Of a DNA stretch of 32,188 bases, positions 1 through 10,265 are shown one piece after another (position 1 is the first letter of the stretch; every line of letters begins with the position of its first letter). The stretch is from Alphaproteobacteria bacterium (GTDB lineage Bacteria; Pseudomonadota; Alphaproteobacteria; Rhizobiales; JAJRRF01): positions 1 to 32,188 of the forward strand of contig JAJRRF010000162.1 of NCBI GenBank assembly GCA_024279735.1. The letters are read 5' to 3'. Position numbers and translations under genes: made by a program. The notes beneath the pieces were generated by a model, which did no database searches, was not told the DNA's origin, and worked only from the letters and a program-made list of their open reading frames with translations.

Positions 1-65
1 GATTATCATTCTGCTGGGTCATATGAAGTTCCTTCGTCGTTGATGGAACACTTCAAATACCTGAT

Positions 66-101
66 TTTCCTCTTTGGGTCACATGTGACCCAAAGAGGAA
101 A
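66..101. repeat. 36-bp perfect palindrome with zero spacer (TTTCCTCTTTGGGTCACATGTGACCCAAAGAGGAAA)
   Basis: Direct reading: 18-nt arm followed immediately by its exact reverse complement. Confidence 0.9.
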
Positions 102-135
102 TAACATCCCCCAAAAGTCCACAGCTCAAGTTACA

Positions 136-765
136 CTACCCGATCCTGGCAAAACGCTTGCCAAAAAATGTGAAGGATGCCCGCATCATTTTTTGCCCCA
201 ATGCGCTGGACATGCCTGGCAGGGCAACAGGGGTTTCTGCTAGGAAGACGCTGACCACCCTGTTGATATAGTGATAGACCACAGCAGTCCCCATAACTTG
301 GGGAATGTCAGCGATATCTATTTTGGGATTGGCAAGAATATCAGAGCCAGGGGACAGTGTGGCATTAGCCCATTCATGGGCCGTAGAGATATTGTCTGGT
401 AAGTGGCTTGGTTTGTCGAGGGAACCAGCTCCCTCAATTATGCTTTCAAACAAAGAGGCATGTACAGTAACGCAATAGGGGCACTTGTTCAGTTCTGAAA
501 CAGCTGCTGCCACGGCTTCACGCATGGCACGCCCGTGATAGTTTACAACATAAGATTCCCTTGCCGCGCTCCACACACCTGCCATTAGTTCTGGGTCACT
601 GCTGTGTATTGTGACAGGTGGCGCAATCTGGAACTCGTCTCCACATTGCTCCAGAACCTGTCGAGCCAGAGGGTGTTTTGGTGTCAGGTTCGGCCTGGAC
701 AGATAGCGGATAGCCTGGGGTGCGGCCTTGCGAAAAATTTGGTTTTCGATGGCATGAAATAACAT
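136..765 (-). CDS. AhpD-like / carboxymuconolactone decarboxylase-family protein (ORF can extend to 798)
   Basis: CPYCVTVH motif of the AhpD/CMD fold. ATG at 765 is preceded by an AAAGG-like RBS. Divergent from a TetR gene. Confidence 0.75.
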   Translation of the reverse strand: MLFHAIENQIFRKAAPQAIRYLSRPNLTPKHPLARQVLEQCGDEFQIAPPVTIHSSDPELMAGVWSAARESYVVNYHGRAMREAVAAAVSELNKCPYCVTVHASLFESIIEGAGSLDKPSHLPDNISTAHEWANATLSPGSDILANPKIDIADIPQVMGTAVVYHYINRVVSVFLAETPVALPGMSSALGQKMMRASFTFFGKRFARIG

Positions 766-883
766 GGCGAACCTTTCTGGATCGGGAGAGGGCGGCATCC
801 CGATTGATAAAATTTTGGCTGATTTCAGTCTTAAAATGCTGTCTGTAGCAGAAGGAAATGGTCAATGGGGTACTGTTCATACT

Positions 884-933
884 TATAGATGATGGTTGTA
901 ATCTTAATATATAGATGATACGTATAATCTATA
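884..933. promoter_or_regulatory. Tandem operator-like sites, probably for the adjacent TetR regulator
   Basis: TATAGATGATAC|GTATAATCTATA at 910-933 is an 11/12 palindrome. A related degenerate copy TATAGATGATGGTTGTAATCTTAA is at 884-907. Both lie between divergent genes. Confidence 0.55.
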
Positions 934-993
934 AAGTCAAGCACTCTTTTTGACAAAGCGAGACGGGCAAGTGAATTTGGAGAGAAGTTTATT

Positions 994-1566
994 ATGAGGG
1001 TGACCAAAGAGGCCAAGGCCTATACCAATGAAAAAATAATTGAGGAGGCTTCCCGGTTGTTTCGGGAAAAGGGCATTGGGGCAACGAGTGTGACTGATAT
1101 AATGGTTGCTGCTGGGTTGACACATGGCGGGTTCTACCGTCATTTTAAATCCAAGAATGACCTGGCTGTTACGGCGATCAGGAAGATGTTTGATGCAGTG
1201 ATTATTGCACTGGAAGAGGATATAGCCAAAAATGGTGCGTATCAGGCAGTGACGGATTATATAGGGCGTTATCTGTCAATGCAGCATGTTGCCAACCTCG
1301 GGAAGGGGTGTCCTATTGTGGCACTCGGTGCTGAGGTTGGTAGGGGAGGCGAACTGTACGCAGATGTCATGTATGAGGGGGAGCAAAAGTTGATAAGCCT
1401 TCTTGTCCTGGGAATGGGGGATTCTGAAGGGCGAAAAAAAGCAGCTGGGTTGTTGGTAATTCTTGTCGGGACGTTGGTTATGGCACGTTCTGTCTCGGAC
1501 AAAACTCTGATAGATGAAATATTGTCATCAGGCAGGAAATTGGCTCACGGTTGTCTTGAAAAGTAG
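994..1566 (+). CDS. TetR/AcrR family transcriptional regulator
   Basis: N-terminal HTH 'IIEEASRLFREKGIGATSVTDIMVAAGLTHGGFYRHFKSKNDL'. Confidence 0.93.
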   Translation: MRVTKEAKAYTNEKIIEEASRLFREKGIGATSVTDIMVAAGLTHGGFYRHFKSKNDLAVTAIRKMFDAVIIALEEDIAKNGAYQAVTDYIGRYLSMQHVANLGKGCPIVALGAEVGRGGELYADVMYEGEQKLISLLVLGMGDSEGRKKAAGLLVILVGTLVMARSVSDKTLIDEILSSGRKLAHGCLEK

Positions 1567-1697
1567 GTTTTGGAGAGGTGTGGGGGAGTCGGTAAGCTTG
1601 AACGGCCAGACATTCAGAAAGATATTGCAGTCACAAGGTGAGAACAGTAAGAGGAAGTGTAGACTACAAACCAAAAACTGACAAAAGAAACCAGCTT

Positions 1698-2315
1698 ATG
1701 ACGACCAATAGGGTGATACTAAAACTTAAGAATATCTGTGTGTTTTGTGGGACGGGGAATGGGAAAGACCCTGCTCTGAAGGCTTCGGCGACGCGGCTAG
1801 GGGAAGACCTGGCCAAGGCGGGAATCGGGCTGGTTTACGGCGGCGGCGACCTGGGGCTGATGGGGGAGGTGGCCAATACTGCCATTGCCCATGGCGGCCA
1901 TGTCACCGCAATCATACCGCAATTTTTGGAGCAATATGTCAGGCCTGTGGAGGGTGTGCAGGACTATATTGTCACCAAGACCATGCATGAGCGCAAGCAG
2001 AAAATGTTTGACCTGTCAGACGGCTTTGTCGCCCTGCCTGGCGGCGTTGGCACCGCAGAAGAGGTGATTGAGCAGATTACCTGGGGGCAGCTCAAGCAAA
2101 GCCACAAGCCTGTGATCCTGGCCAATATTAACGGCTACTGGCAGCACCTGCTGGATCAGATCGAGCATATGCGCAGCGAAGATTTTATCCATCCTGACTT
2201 TGAGTTGAATTTTAAGGCTGTGGGTAAGGCAGAAGAGATCTTGCCAACCATCCAGGGCATCCTGTCCGCCCATCCAGATTATCTGGAAGAAGACATTCAC
2301 CTTGATGACCTGTAA
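1698..2315 (+). CDS. LOG family (TIGR00730) Rossmann-fold protein, putative cytokinin riboside 5'-monophosphate phosphoribohydrolase
   Basis: Motifs CVFCGTG, GLVYGGGDLGLMG, ERKQKM and PGGVGTAEE. ORF opens at 1638; ATG at 1698 is the likely start. Confidence 0.9.
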   Translation: MTTNRVILKLKNICVFCGTGNGKDPALKASATRLGEDLAKAGIGLVYGGGDLGLMGEVANTAIAHGGHVTAIIPQFLEQYVRPVEGVQDYIVTKTMHERKQKMFDLSDGFVALPGGVGTAEEVIEQITWGQLKQSHKPVILANINGYWQHLLDQIEHMRSEDFIHPDFELNFKAVGKAEEILPTIQGILSAHPDYLEEDIHLDDL

Positions 2316-2392
2316 GGGCGGGAGGTTTGCCTTCTACCTAACTATCTTGGATAAGATAAGCAATGCTTAAAGACCAAGCATTTGCGATCACC

Positions 2393-2520
2393 CCCTTGTC
2401 ATTGTGGACTTGATCCGTAATCTATAACCCCAAAAGGTAAAGTGAGGCAGAATACATATCCCAACACCATAACAAAATCCTGGAAGTATGGATCCTGAAC
2501 CAAGTTCAGGATGACAAGGT
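2393..2520. repeat. MITE-like element bounded by imperfect inverted 'CTTGTCAT..' repeats
   Basis: CCTTGTCATTGTGGACTTGATCCGTAATC at the left and TGGATCCTGAACCAAGTTCAGGATGACAAGG at the right form an imperfect inverted pair. Confidence 0.5.
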
Positions 2521-2644
2521 GATATATCAATGGGTTAGTGGTCGCCTAATCACAAAGGGGATATTGCTTTCTAAGGGAACAAAATTCTCAGGCTGTTGCA
2601 GTCTGGCGGCTTGACACAAGAGTTGCGCCCTTTGTGAATCAGTA

Positions 2645-3442
2645 TTATTTTGCAACAACCACCTTGCCATTAAGCATGGGCTGGATCACCTTGTCCATTT
2701 CAGCCAGGGTTTTTGCGCCGCGCATTGGGTGGGCGTTGATGAAAAAGGACGGCGTGCCAATAACGCCAAGTTCACGCCCTGCCTGCTTGATGGTCTTTAG
2801 GTCTGCCGCCAGCTTTTTATTGCTGATACATTCATTAAAGCGGGCACGGCTCATGCCAGTTGCCTTCTTGGCCACGGCATATATTTCATCATAGCGTATT
2901 TTAAGTGAAACCCATAGCCGCTGTTTTGAAAGATAGGCATCATAAAGCTTGAAATAGTCCCTGTTATTGGCAGTGCAGCGCAGTGCCAGTGTGGCAACGC
3001 CAGAGGCATGGCCAATAGGGAATTCGCGGATGATATAGCGTACCTTGCCAGTATCAATATATTTCTTTTTGAAGGCTGGAAAGGTGTCGATATGGAATTT
3101 TCGGCATACAGGGCAGGTCATGGAGGCGTATTCTATCATGGTGACAGGCGCATTTTTTGAGCCAAGATAGCGTTCATCCAGCGGCCCTGCCTTCATAAGT
3201 TCTTGGGCGGTTGGCGGCGGCGCATTCTTGCGGCGCATAGCCAGGCTTGGCTTTTCCTCATTGGTTCCAAATGGGTTAAAACTGCTTTTGCCAGAGCTTT
3301 GGGTGGCCTGTCCCTCAGTTGTCTTAAGCAGGGCGGTCGTCAGTTGGCTATTTCCGCAGGACACAAGCCCAGTCAGTACCAGTAAGGCGAGGGAACCCCT
3401 GATAATGGGGCGAAAAATTGTGCTGTGCATTAATATATTCAT
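2645..3442 (-). CDS. DsbA-family thioredoxin-fold protein, predicted lipoprotein
   Basis: CPVC active site, cis-Pro loop GTPSFF, lipobox-like LVSC near the N-terminus. Confidence 0.88.
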   Translation of the reverse strand: MNILMHSTIFRPIIRGSLALLVLTGLVSCGNSQLTTALLKTTEGQATQSSGKSSFNPFGTNEEKPSLAMRRKNAPPPTAQELMKAGPLDERYLGSKNAPVTMIEYASMTCPVCRKFHIDTFPAFKKKYIDTGKVRYIIREFPIGHASGVATLALRCTANNRDYFKLYDAYLSKQRLWVSLKIRYDEIYAVAKKATGMSRARFNECISNKKLAADLKTIKQAGRELGVIGTPSFFINAHPMRGAKTLAEMDKVIQPMLNGKVVVAK

Positions 3443-3585
3443 TGTCCAACACTCTTATTCATTGTTTAGGTTGATTCGCCAAAATGAGTTGGGTTCAGGT
3501 CATTATGAGTGAGTATAGGTCATTTTTATGTCTTGGATAAGAGGGCGCGTCTAAACATTTCCTGCTGTGATGCCCAGGTGCAACA

Positions 3586-3615
3586 ACACCCTGACATCAA
3601 AAGGTGTCAGGGTGT
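3586..3615 (-). terminator. Hairpin downstream of the second DsbA-like gene
   Basis: ACACCCTGACA / TGTCAGGGTGT 11-bp perfect stem with 8-nt loop; only a weak T-tract follows. Confidence 0.5.
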
Positions 3616-3647
3616 CTGGTGTGAAGTTGATTTTATAAAAGGCAGTT

Positions 3648-4334
3648 CTATTTCAGCTTTTTGTCGAGCATTGCTGAGAAGGATTTGACATCACCAAATT
3701 GCTTGATCAGTTCGCCATTGACAAAAAAGGAAGGTGTTGAGTTGATGCCCAGCTTGGAGCCCCTTGCCCTGACAGCATTGATGCCATCAAGGATTTTCTG
3801 ATCCTTCAGGCATGTGTCAAAGCTTTCCTTGGTGAAACCTGCACCTTTGGCAAGCTTGAGCATGGCTGGCAGGGGATCGCCCTTGCCAAAGGCCCATACC
3901 TTTTGCTTGCCATACATCATTTCAATGAAAGGAAAATACTTGTCTTTTGGGGCGCAACGGCCAAGCATGAAAGCGGCAGCCGCGAGATTGTCGAGGGGGA
4001 ATTCACGCAGGATATATTTGACCTTGCCAGTATCAATATATTTTTTCTTGATGGCAGGAAGGACTTCCTCATGGAAAGTCGCGCAGTGGGGACAGGTCAT
4101 GGAGGAATATTCCACAATAGTCACCTTGGCATTTTTTGAGCCAAGAATGTTCTCGGGCAACTGGTTTGGTTCCATAAGTGTCTTGATGCTGACAATCTTG
4201 TTGGCGGCCTGGGTTGGGGAGCTGATGATGTTGTCAGCAGTTGTTCCCTTGGGCTGCATGTAATAGCCAAACCCCAATATAGAAACAATTGCAGCTATTG
4301 TGGCGATGATTGTGTTGGTTTTGGATCGAAACAT
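3648..4334 (-). CDS. DsbA-family thioredoxin-fold protein
   Basis: CPHC active site, STPSFF cis-Pro loop, N-terminal signal/TM. Paralogous to the preceding gene. Confidence 0.88.
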   Translation of the reverse strand: MFRSKTNTIIATIAAIVSILGFGYYMQPKGTTADNIISSPTQAANKIVSIKTLMEPNQLPENILGSKNAKVTIVEYSSMTCPHCATFHEEVLPAIKKKYIDTGKVKYILREFPLDNLAAAAFMLGRCAPKDKYFPFIEMMYGKQKVWAFGKGDPLPAMLKLAKGAGFTKESFDTCLKDQKILDGINAVRARGSKLGINSTPSFFVNGELIKQFGDVKSFSAMLDKKLK

Positions 4335-4554
4335 ATGGGGTGCCTATATCTTAAATGAATATGCGCTACCATTATTGCTATTTTTGAGTATGGCGCAAGG
4401 CTTTGCAGTAAAAAATAATCTATTTTTTAGAAAATAAGTTATTTTACAGTGTTTTTCAAGAGTTCTTTACCTAAAAATAAAGCATAAATGTTGGCTGGAA
4501 ATAAGGCGGTATGCGGAGTTCTGGCCATAATTGAGTGTGGTGGCTATGACATCG

Positions 4555-5097
4555 TCATCGCCTGTTTTCTCCAAGTTTTTGCAGTGCCTGCATCAGTCCC
4601 TCATCCTCAAGACCATCAAATAAGGTCTTTTCAACCTTATGTTTGGGCTGTGGTTTCGGGATATTGTCCGTTTTCTTGTTGTGGCGGTTGGCAGAAATCT
4701 GGATGATGCGCAGTCCAGTTATGGCACGGTAGCCAAAGAACTGGTTGATCTTTTCCAGTATTTGCTCTGACTGGTACTCAACATCAAGGGCGCGGTGGCT
4801 TTCAACGCCAAGCATCAGGGTTGCGCCATAATGCCCCTTGTGACTGGATTTTTGGGCACGCTGGTTGCCTTCCTGGTCATAATGGGTACGCGGCCAGCTG
4901 ACTTTTTCTGGCCAGCTATAGGCTGCCAGGTCAGAGCCAACAATACTGTCCCATTCTGTAATCAGGCTGACGGTTGAAAAGCCATAACGTTCAAACACCT
5001 TTTTGGTGACACCTGGCAAGATGGCATTGATTGACTGAAACCCCTGTCTTCTGAAATAGGGTTTGCGGTAGCTTTTTTTTGTTGGCCAGTCTGTCAC
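4555..5097 (-). CDS. DUF721 / DciA-family protein
   Basis: 'W..IVGSDLAAYSWPEKVSW' and 'LMLGVESHRALDVEYQSEQILEKINQFFGYRAITGLRI' match the DUF721 pattern. Adjacent to dsbA-like and mutY genes. Confidence 0.8.
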   Translation of the reverse strand: MTDWPTKKSYRKPYFRRQGFQSINAILPGVTKKVFERYGFSTVSLITEWDSIVGSDLAAYSWPEKVSWPRTHYDQEGNQRAQKSSHKGHYGATLMLGVESHRALDVEYQSEQILEKINQFFGYRAITGLRIIQISANRHNKKTDNIPKPQPKHKVEKTLFDGLEDEGLMQALQKLGENRR

Positions 5098-5130
5098 AGT
5101 AAAATACCTGTTTATAAGTGTGCCCCTATT

Positions 5131-6318
5131 TTGGGGCAGGGTTATCTGTCAGCTATAATAGCAGATAATTTGCAAATATCAATTTTTTCAGGTGACAGGT
5201 GGCTCATGACAGGTAGGGAGATAGGCAACAGGGATCGCCATGCTGAAATTCTATTGTCATGGTATGATGTCCAGGGACGCACCCTGCCGTGGCGTTATAA
5301 AAAGGGGGACAACCAGGCCAACCCCTACCATGTCTGGCTGTCTGAAATGATGTTGCAACAAACCACAGTCAAGGCGGTGATCCCCTATTTTAAAAAGTTT
5401 CTGGAGCTTTGGCCTACTGTGGGGATGCTGGCCGAGGCTTCCTTGGATGATGTCCTGACCCAGTGGGCTGGTCTGGGCTATTATGCGAGGGCGCGAAATC
5501 TGCATAAGTGCGCCATAGCTGTGGTGAAGGACTATGGTGGCATTTTTCCTGCCAGTGAAGCGGAGTTACTGAAGTTGCCTGGTATTGGTCCTTATACCAG
5601 CGCGGCGATTGCTGCCATAGCTTTTGGTCAAAGGGCTGTTGTGGTAGACGGTAATGTAGAGCGGGTGGTGAGTCGGATTTTCAGGGTGGAGTTGCCCCTG
5701 CCTGACAGTAGGCCAGCCTTGAGGGGGTATGCGGCTGAACTGACCCCGCCAAACAGGTCAGGGGACTATGCCCAGGCGATGATGGATCTTGGCGCGGTTG
5801 TCTGTACGTCCAGGTCGCCGTCCTGTCTGCTGTGCCCGGTCTCGTGTCATTGCCAGGCTCTGGCATCGGGTGTGGTGGCAGAATTGCCACGTCGCAAGAA
5901 AAAGGCGGCGAAACCACGCCGCAGCGGAGCCTGTTTTTTTGTGCTTAGCAGTGATGGCCATATCCTGCTGGGCAAGCGGCCTGACAAGGGGCTGCTTGCC
6001 AAAATGGCTGAAGTGCCTGGAACGGAATGGGCAGAAGGAACACGCAGTATAGCAGAACTGGAGGAAGATGCCCCGTTCCAGGCATCTTGGGTTTTGCTGG
6101 AAAAGCCTGTCCTGCATGTCTTTACCCATTTTCACCTGACCCTACAGGTGTTTGCAGTATCGCTGAACCGGAAAAAGGATGAAATTATAATTGGCCAGTC
6201 ATCAGGGAATGGGAAGCTGTATTGGGTTCAGCAAGACAGGCTTGCTGGCCAGCCCTTGCCATCAGTGATGCAGAAGGTGGTTGTCGCAGGCCAGGAACAT
6301 GCGGGGATGTCAGGCTGA
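5131..6318 (+). CDS. mutY: A/G-specific adenine glycosylase (MutY)
   Basis: MMLQQTTV, LPGIGPYTSAAIAAIAFG and VVDGNVERVVSR motifs. C-x6-C-x2-C-x5-C iron-sulfur motif (CTSRSPSCLLCPVSCHC). C-terminal Nudix-like domain. Start codon may lie downstream, e.g. near 5206. Confidence 0.92.
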   Translation: MGQGYLSAIIADNLQISIFSGDRWLMTGREIGNRDRHAEILLSWYDVQGRTLPWRYKKGDNQANPYHVWLSEMMLQQTTVKAVIPYFKKFLELWPTVGMLAEASLDDVLTQWAGLGYYARARNLHKCAIAVVKDYGGIFPASEAELLKLPGIGPYTSAAIAAIAFGQRAVVVDGNVERVVSRIFRVELPLPDSRPALRGYAAELTPPNRSGDYAQAMMDLGAVVCTSRSPSCLLCPVSCHCQALASGVVAELPRRKKKAAKPRRSGACFFVLSSDGHILLGKRPDKGLLAKMAEVPGTEWAEGTRSIAELEEDAPFQASWVLLEKPVLHVFTHFHLTLQVFAVSLNRKKDEIIIGQSSGNGKLYWVQQDRLAGQPLPSVMQKVVVAGQEHAGMSG

Positions 6319-6333
6319 ACGCTAGGACAGAAC

Positions 6334-6981
6334 CTATTTCATCGCTGTATATGCCTTGGTCAGACCCTTGAGGGAAATGGGGATGGCAATGCCGCGTTCT
6401 GGGGTCTTGAAGATAATAAACATGGCTGTGTTGCCATTCTTGAACTTGGTTTCCAGCTTGTTATCAATGAAGACATTGGCAATGCAGCCACTGACAGTGC
6501 AGCGCACAAAATTGACCCGCCCCACATCCTTGTCATCAATCTTGAGACCCAGGCCTGTTGGCAACAAAATGCCAAGCGGTGCCCTGATGCGTAGTAAAAC
6601 CTTGTCATTGCGGCTGGTTTTCATGAAGGTAATAACCAAGCCAACATCCGGAATGTCGGCAGCCTTGACCTTGCTGACAGCACCGCATTTTTCTGTTTTT
6701 GCGCCAAGGGGCTTGGCACAGATGACTTCCCATTCGCCATGAACAGCAACCACCTTCTCACCATTCTTGCCAGCAAAGGCTGGAGAGCTGAAAGGTGCTG
6801 TTGAGACCAGCAGGACAAGTGCTAACTGTCTGGCCAAAGCCGAGCCAATAGTGTTGGTAAAGGGCTGTAAGTAAGATTTTCGGCAACTGTTGTGAAGGGG
6901 CATGGGATGTTGGTTACCTGGCAATAGAGTTGAAATGTGTTTGTTTTGGTTATCTTGCTTTGGTGAGTTTTCTGTCAGCAC
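6334..6981 (-). CDS. Invasion-associated locus B (IalB) family protein
   Basis: 'GEWEVICAK...' N-terminal core and 'LGLKIDDKDVGRVNFVRCTVSGCIANVFIDN' typical of IalB; signal peptide region. Start may be internal. Confidence 0.8.
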   Translation of the reverse strand: MLTENSPKQDNQNKHISTLLPGNQHPMPLHNSCRKSYLQPFTNTIGSALARQLALVLLVSTAPFSSPAFAGKNGEKVVAVHGEWEVICAKPLGAKTEKCGAVSKVKAADIPDVGLVITFMKTSRNDKVLLRIRAPLGILLPTGLGLKIDDKDVGRVNFVRCTVSGCIANVFIDNKLETKFKNGNTAMFIIFKTPERGIAIPISLKGLTKAYTAMK

Positions 6982-7560
6982 TCTGTGCCAATAATATGGC
7001 CATTTTATACGTTGTGTTTAATGGCCGCAACTTGCGTGCTGGAAACTTCTTTGGAATGGCTGTGATATTTTAGGTGTTTCGTGAAGTGTGGGTCATGGTC
7101 AGCGTCCCTGGAGGCAAGACTCTATCCTTGGGAAGGGTTTGATTTAAATAGCGTTTTGGTGCTTGAGGATATGGAGGGTGGAAAATCAAGAGGGGGAAGT
7201 ATTATAGTGTCACTATGCCGCACAATCTCTCAGGGCTTCATTGTATCGCGGAAATTCGTCAGCCAGTTTTTTTATGGGGCAGGTGCTTCAGAATAAATAC
7301 AGCTAAGGAGTAAAACAATAAAATTCAATGGGTTGCTATGTTTTTTGCGGGGTTTTTCTGTTAGGGTTATATGTGATGTTTTTAGTTGTTTTTGTCTTTT
7401 ATGTCTTGTGTAACGAAAAGGATTTGTGCCATAAAGTGATATGCCTATGGTTCTTCTATGTTTTTTTACTAGGGTTGGCGTTAAAAAAATCTGGTAAATT
7501 TGAGTGGAATTACCTATAACACGAATAAATTTAACAGAATAATGATATATGGAGCTGTTT

Positions 7561-8469
7561 ATGGATTGTAAGTCCTTGAAGTTGGGAAAGGGTTTCGCAT
7601 TTGCAGTATTCGCAACTGCCTTTTTCTCGTTTGTAGTCCTGTTGTTTGTTCAGGGTGCATTGGCAGAGAGCACTTTGCCTGTGAGTTACCAGACTGGGTT
7701 TCAGGGAGCTGTTACCGAAGTTGCTGAAGACATCCATAGTTTTCATGCCTTTCTGTTCTACCTGATTACGGTTGTGACGATTTTTGTAACAGTTTTGTTG
7801 CTTTATACAATATATCGTTTCAGGGAAGGTGCAAACCCGATACCTTCAACAAATGCCCATCATACCCTGCTTGAAGTTGCATGGACAATTGCACCAATCA
7901 TTATTTTGCTGGTGATTTCGATCCCGTCGTTCCGTCTGCTCTATAAGCAATATAGCTTTCCGAAACCGGATGTTGTGATCAAGGCAACAGGAAACCAGTG
8001 GTATTGGAGCTATTCCTACAAGGATCAGGGAGAGCTGGAGTTTGACAGCTATATGGTCAAGGATGAAGACCTGAAGCCAGGGCAGCCCCGTCTACTGACA
8101 ACTGATAATGCAGTTGTTGTTCCAATCAACAAGGTTGTGGAGGTTCATATCGTTGCAAGTGATGTCTTGCATAACTGGACAGTGCCTGCCTTTGGGGTTA
8201 AGTCTGACGCGGTTCCAGGGCGTTTACTCCGAACCTGGTTCAAGGCTACGAAGCTTGGCACATATTATGGCCAGTGTTCAGAACTGTGCGGCAAGGATCA
8301 TGCCTTTATGCCAATTATGGTAAAGGTGGTCAGTGATGCGGATTATGCTGCCTGGCTGGTCAAGGCGAAAGAAGAATTTGCATCACTCGAGTCTGCCAAG
8401 AAATTTGCGTCCAGGCAGGGTGGTCTTAAGTATGGTGTCAGGACAGCCAGGTTGTCAGGCGTGAAATAA
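7561..8469 (+). CDS. coxB: Cytochrome c oxidase subunit II
   Basis: CuA motif 'YYGQCSELCGKDHAFMPIMV', aromatic 'GNQWYWSY', two N-terminal TM segments. ATG at 7561 has GGAG upstream; ORF opens at 7549. Confidence 0.97.
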   Translation: MDCKSLKLGKGFAFAVFATAFFSFVVLLFVQGALAESTLPVSYQTGFQGAVTEVAEDIHSFHAFLFYLITVVTIFVTVLLLYTIYRFREGANPIPSTNAHHTLLEVAWTIAPIIILLVISIPSFRLLYKQYSFPKPDVVIKATGNQWYWSYSYKDQGELEFDSYMVKDEDLKPGQPRLLTTDNAVVVPINKVVEVHIVASDVLHNWTVPAFGVKSDAVPGRLLRTWFKATKLGTYYGQCSELCGKDHAFMPIMVKVVSDADYAAWLVKAKEEFASLESAKKFASRQGGLKYGVRTARLSGVK

Positions 8470-8481
8470 TTGAAATAATAG

Positions 8482-10128
<1,647 letters not shown>

Positions 10129-10142
10129 GCAGCTACCAAATT

Positions 10143-10186
10143 TTTGGGCGGCGTTTGCGATACGCGCCGCCCAAAGTTTTTATTTT
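10143..10186 (+). terminator. Intrinsic terminator-like hairpin after coxA
   Basis: TTTGGGCGGCG / CGCCGCCCAAA 11-bp perfect stem followed by GTTTTTATTTT. Confidence 0.75.
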
Positions 10187-10222
10187 CAGGCTCTCTTTAT
10201 GGGAGAGCCTGAAAATAAAAAC
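10176..10222 (+). promoter_or_regulatory. Second hairpin, 20-bp perfect stem, overlapping the T-tract of the first
   Basis: GTTTTTATTTTCAGGCTCTC - TTTATGG - GAGAGCCTGAAAATAAAAAC. Confidence 0.7.
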
Positions 10223-10265
10223 GGTTCGATATTTTTCTGGAGATATATTGAGGTAAAGGAGAGAA

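Noticed and set aside
40-243. 67-aa ORF across the 36-bp palindrome
   Set aside because: Overlaps the CMD-like gene antisense, no recognisable domain.
7328-7519. 63-aa Phe/Leu/Val-rich ORF upstream of coxB
   Set aside because: T-rich low-complexity DNA readily gives hydrophobic ORFs; the nearest AAGGAG is about 20 bp from the ATG, so support is weak.
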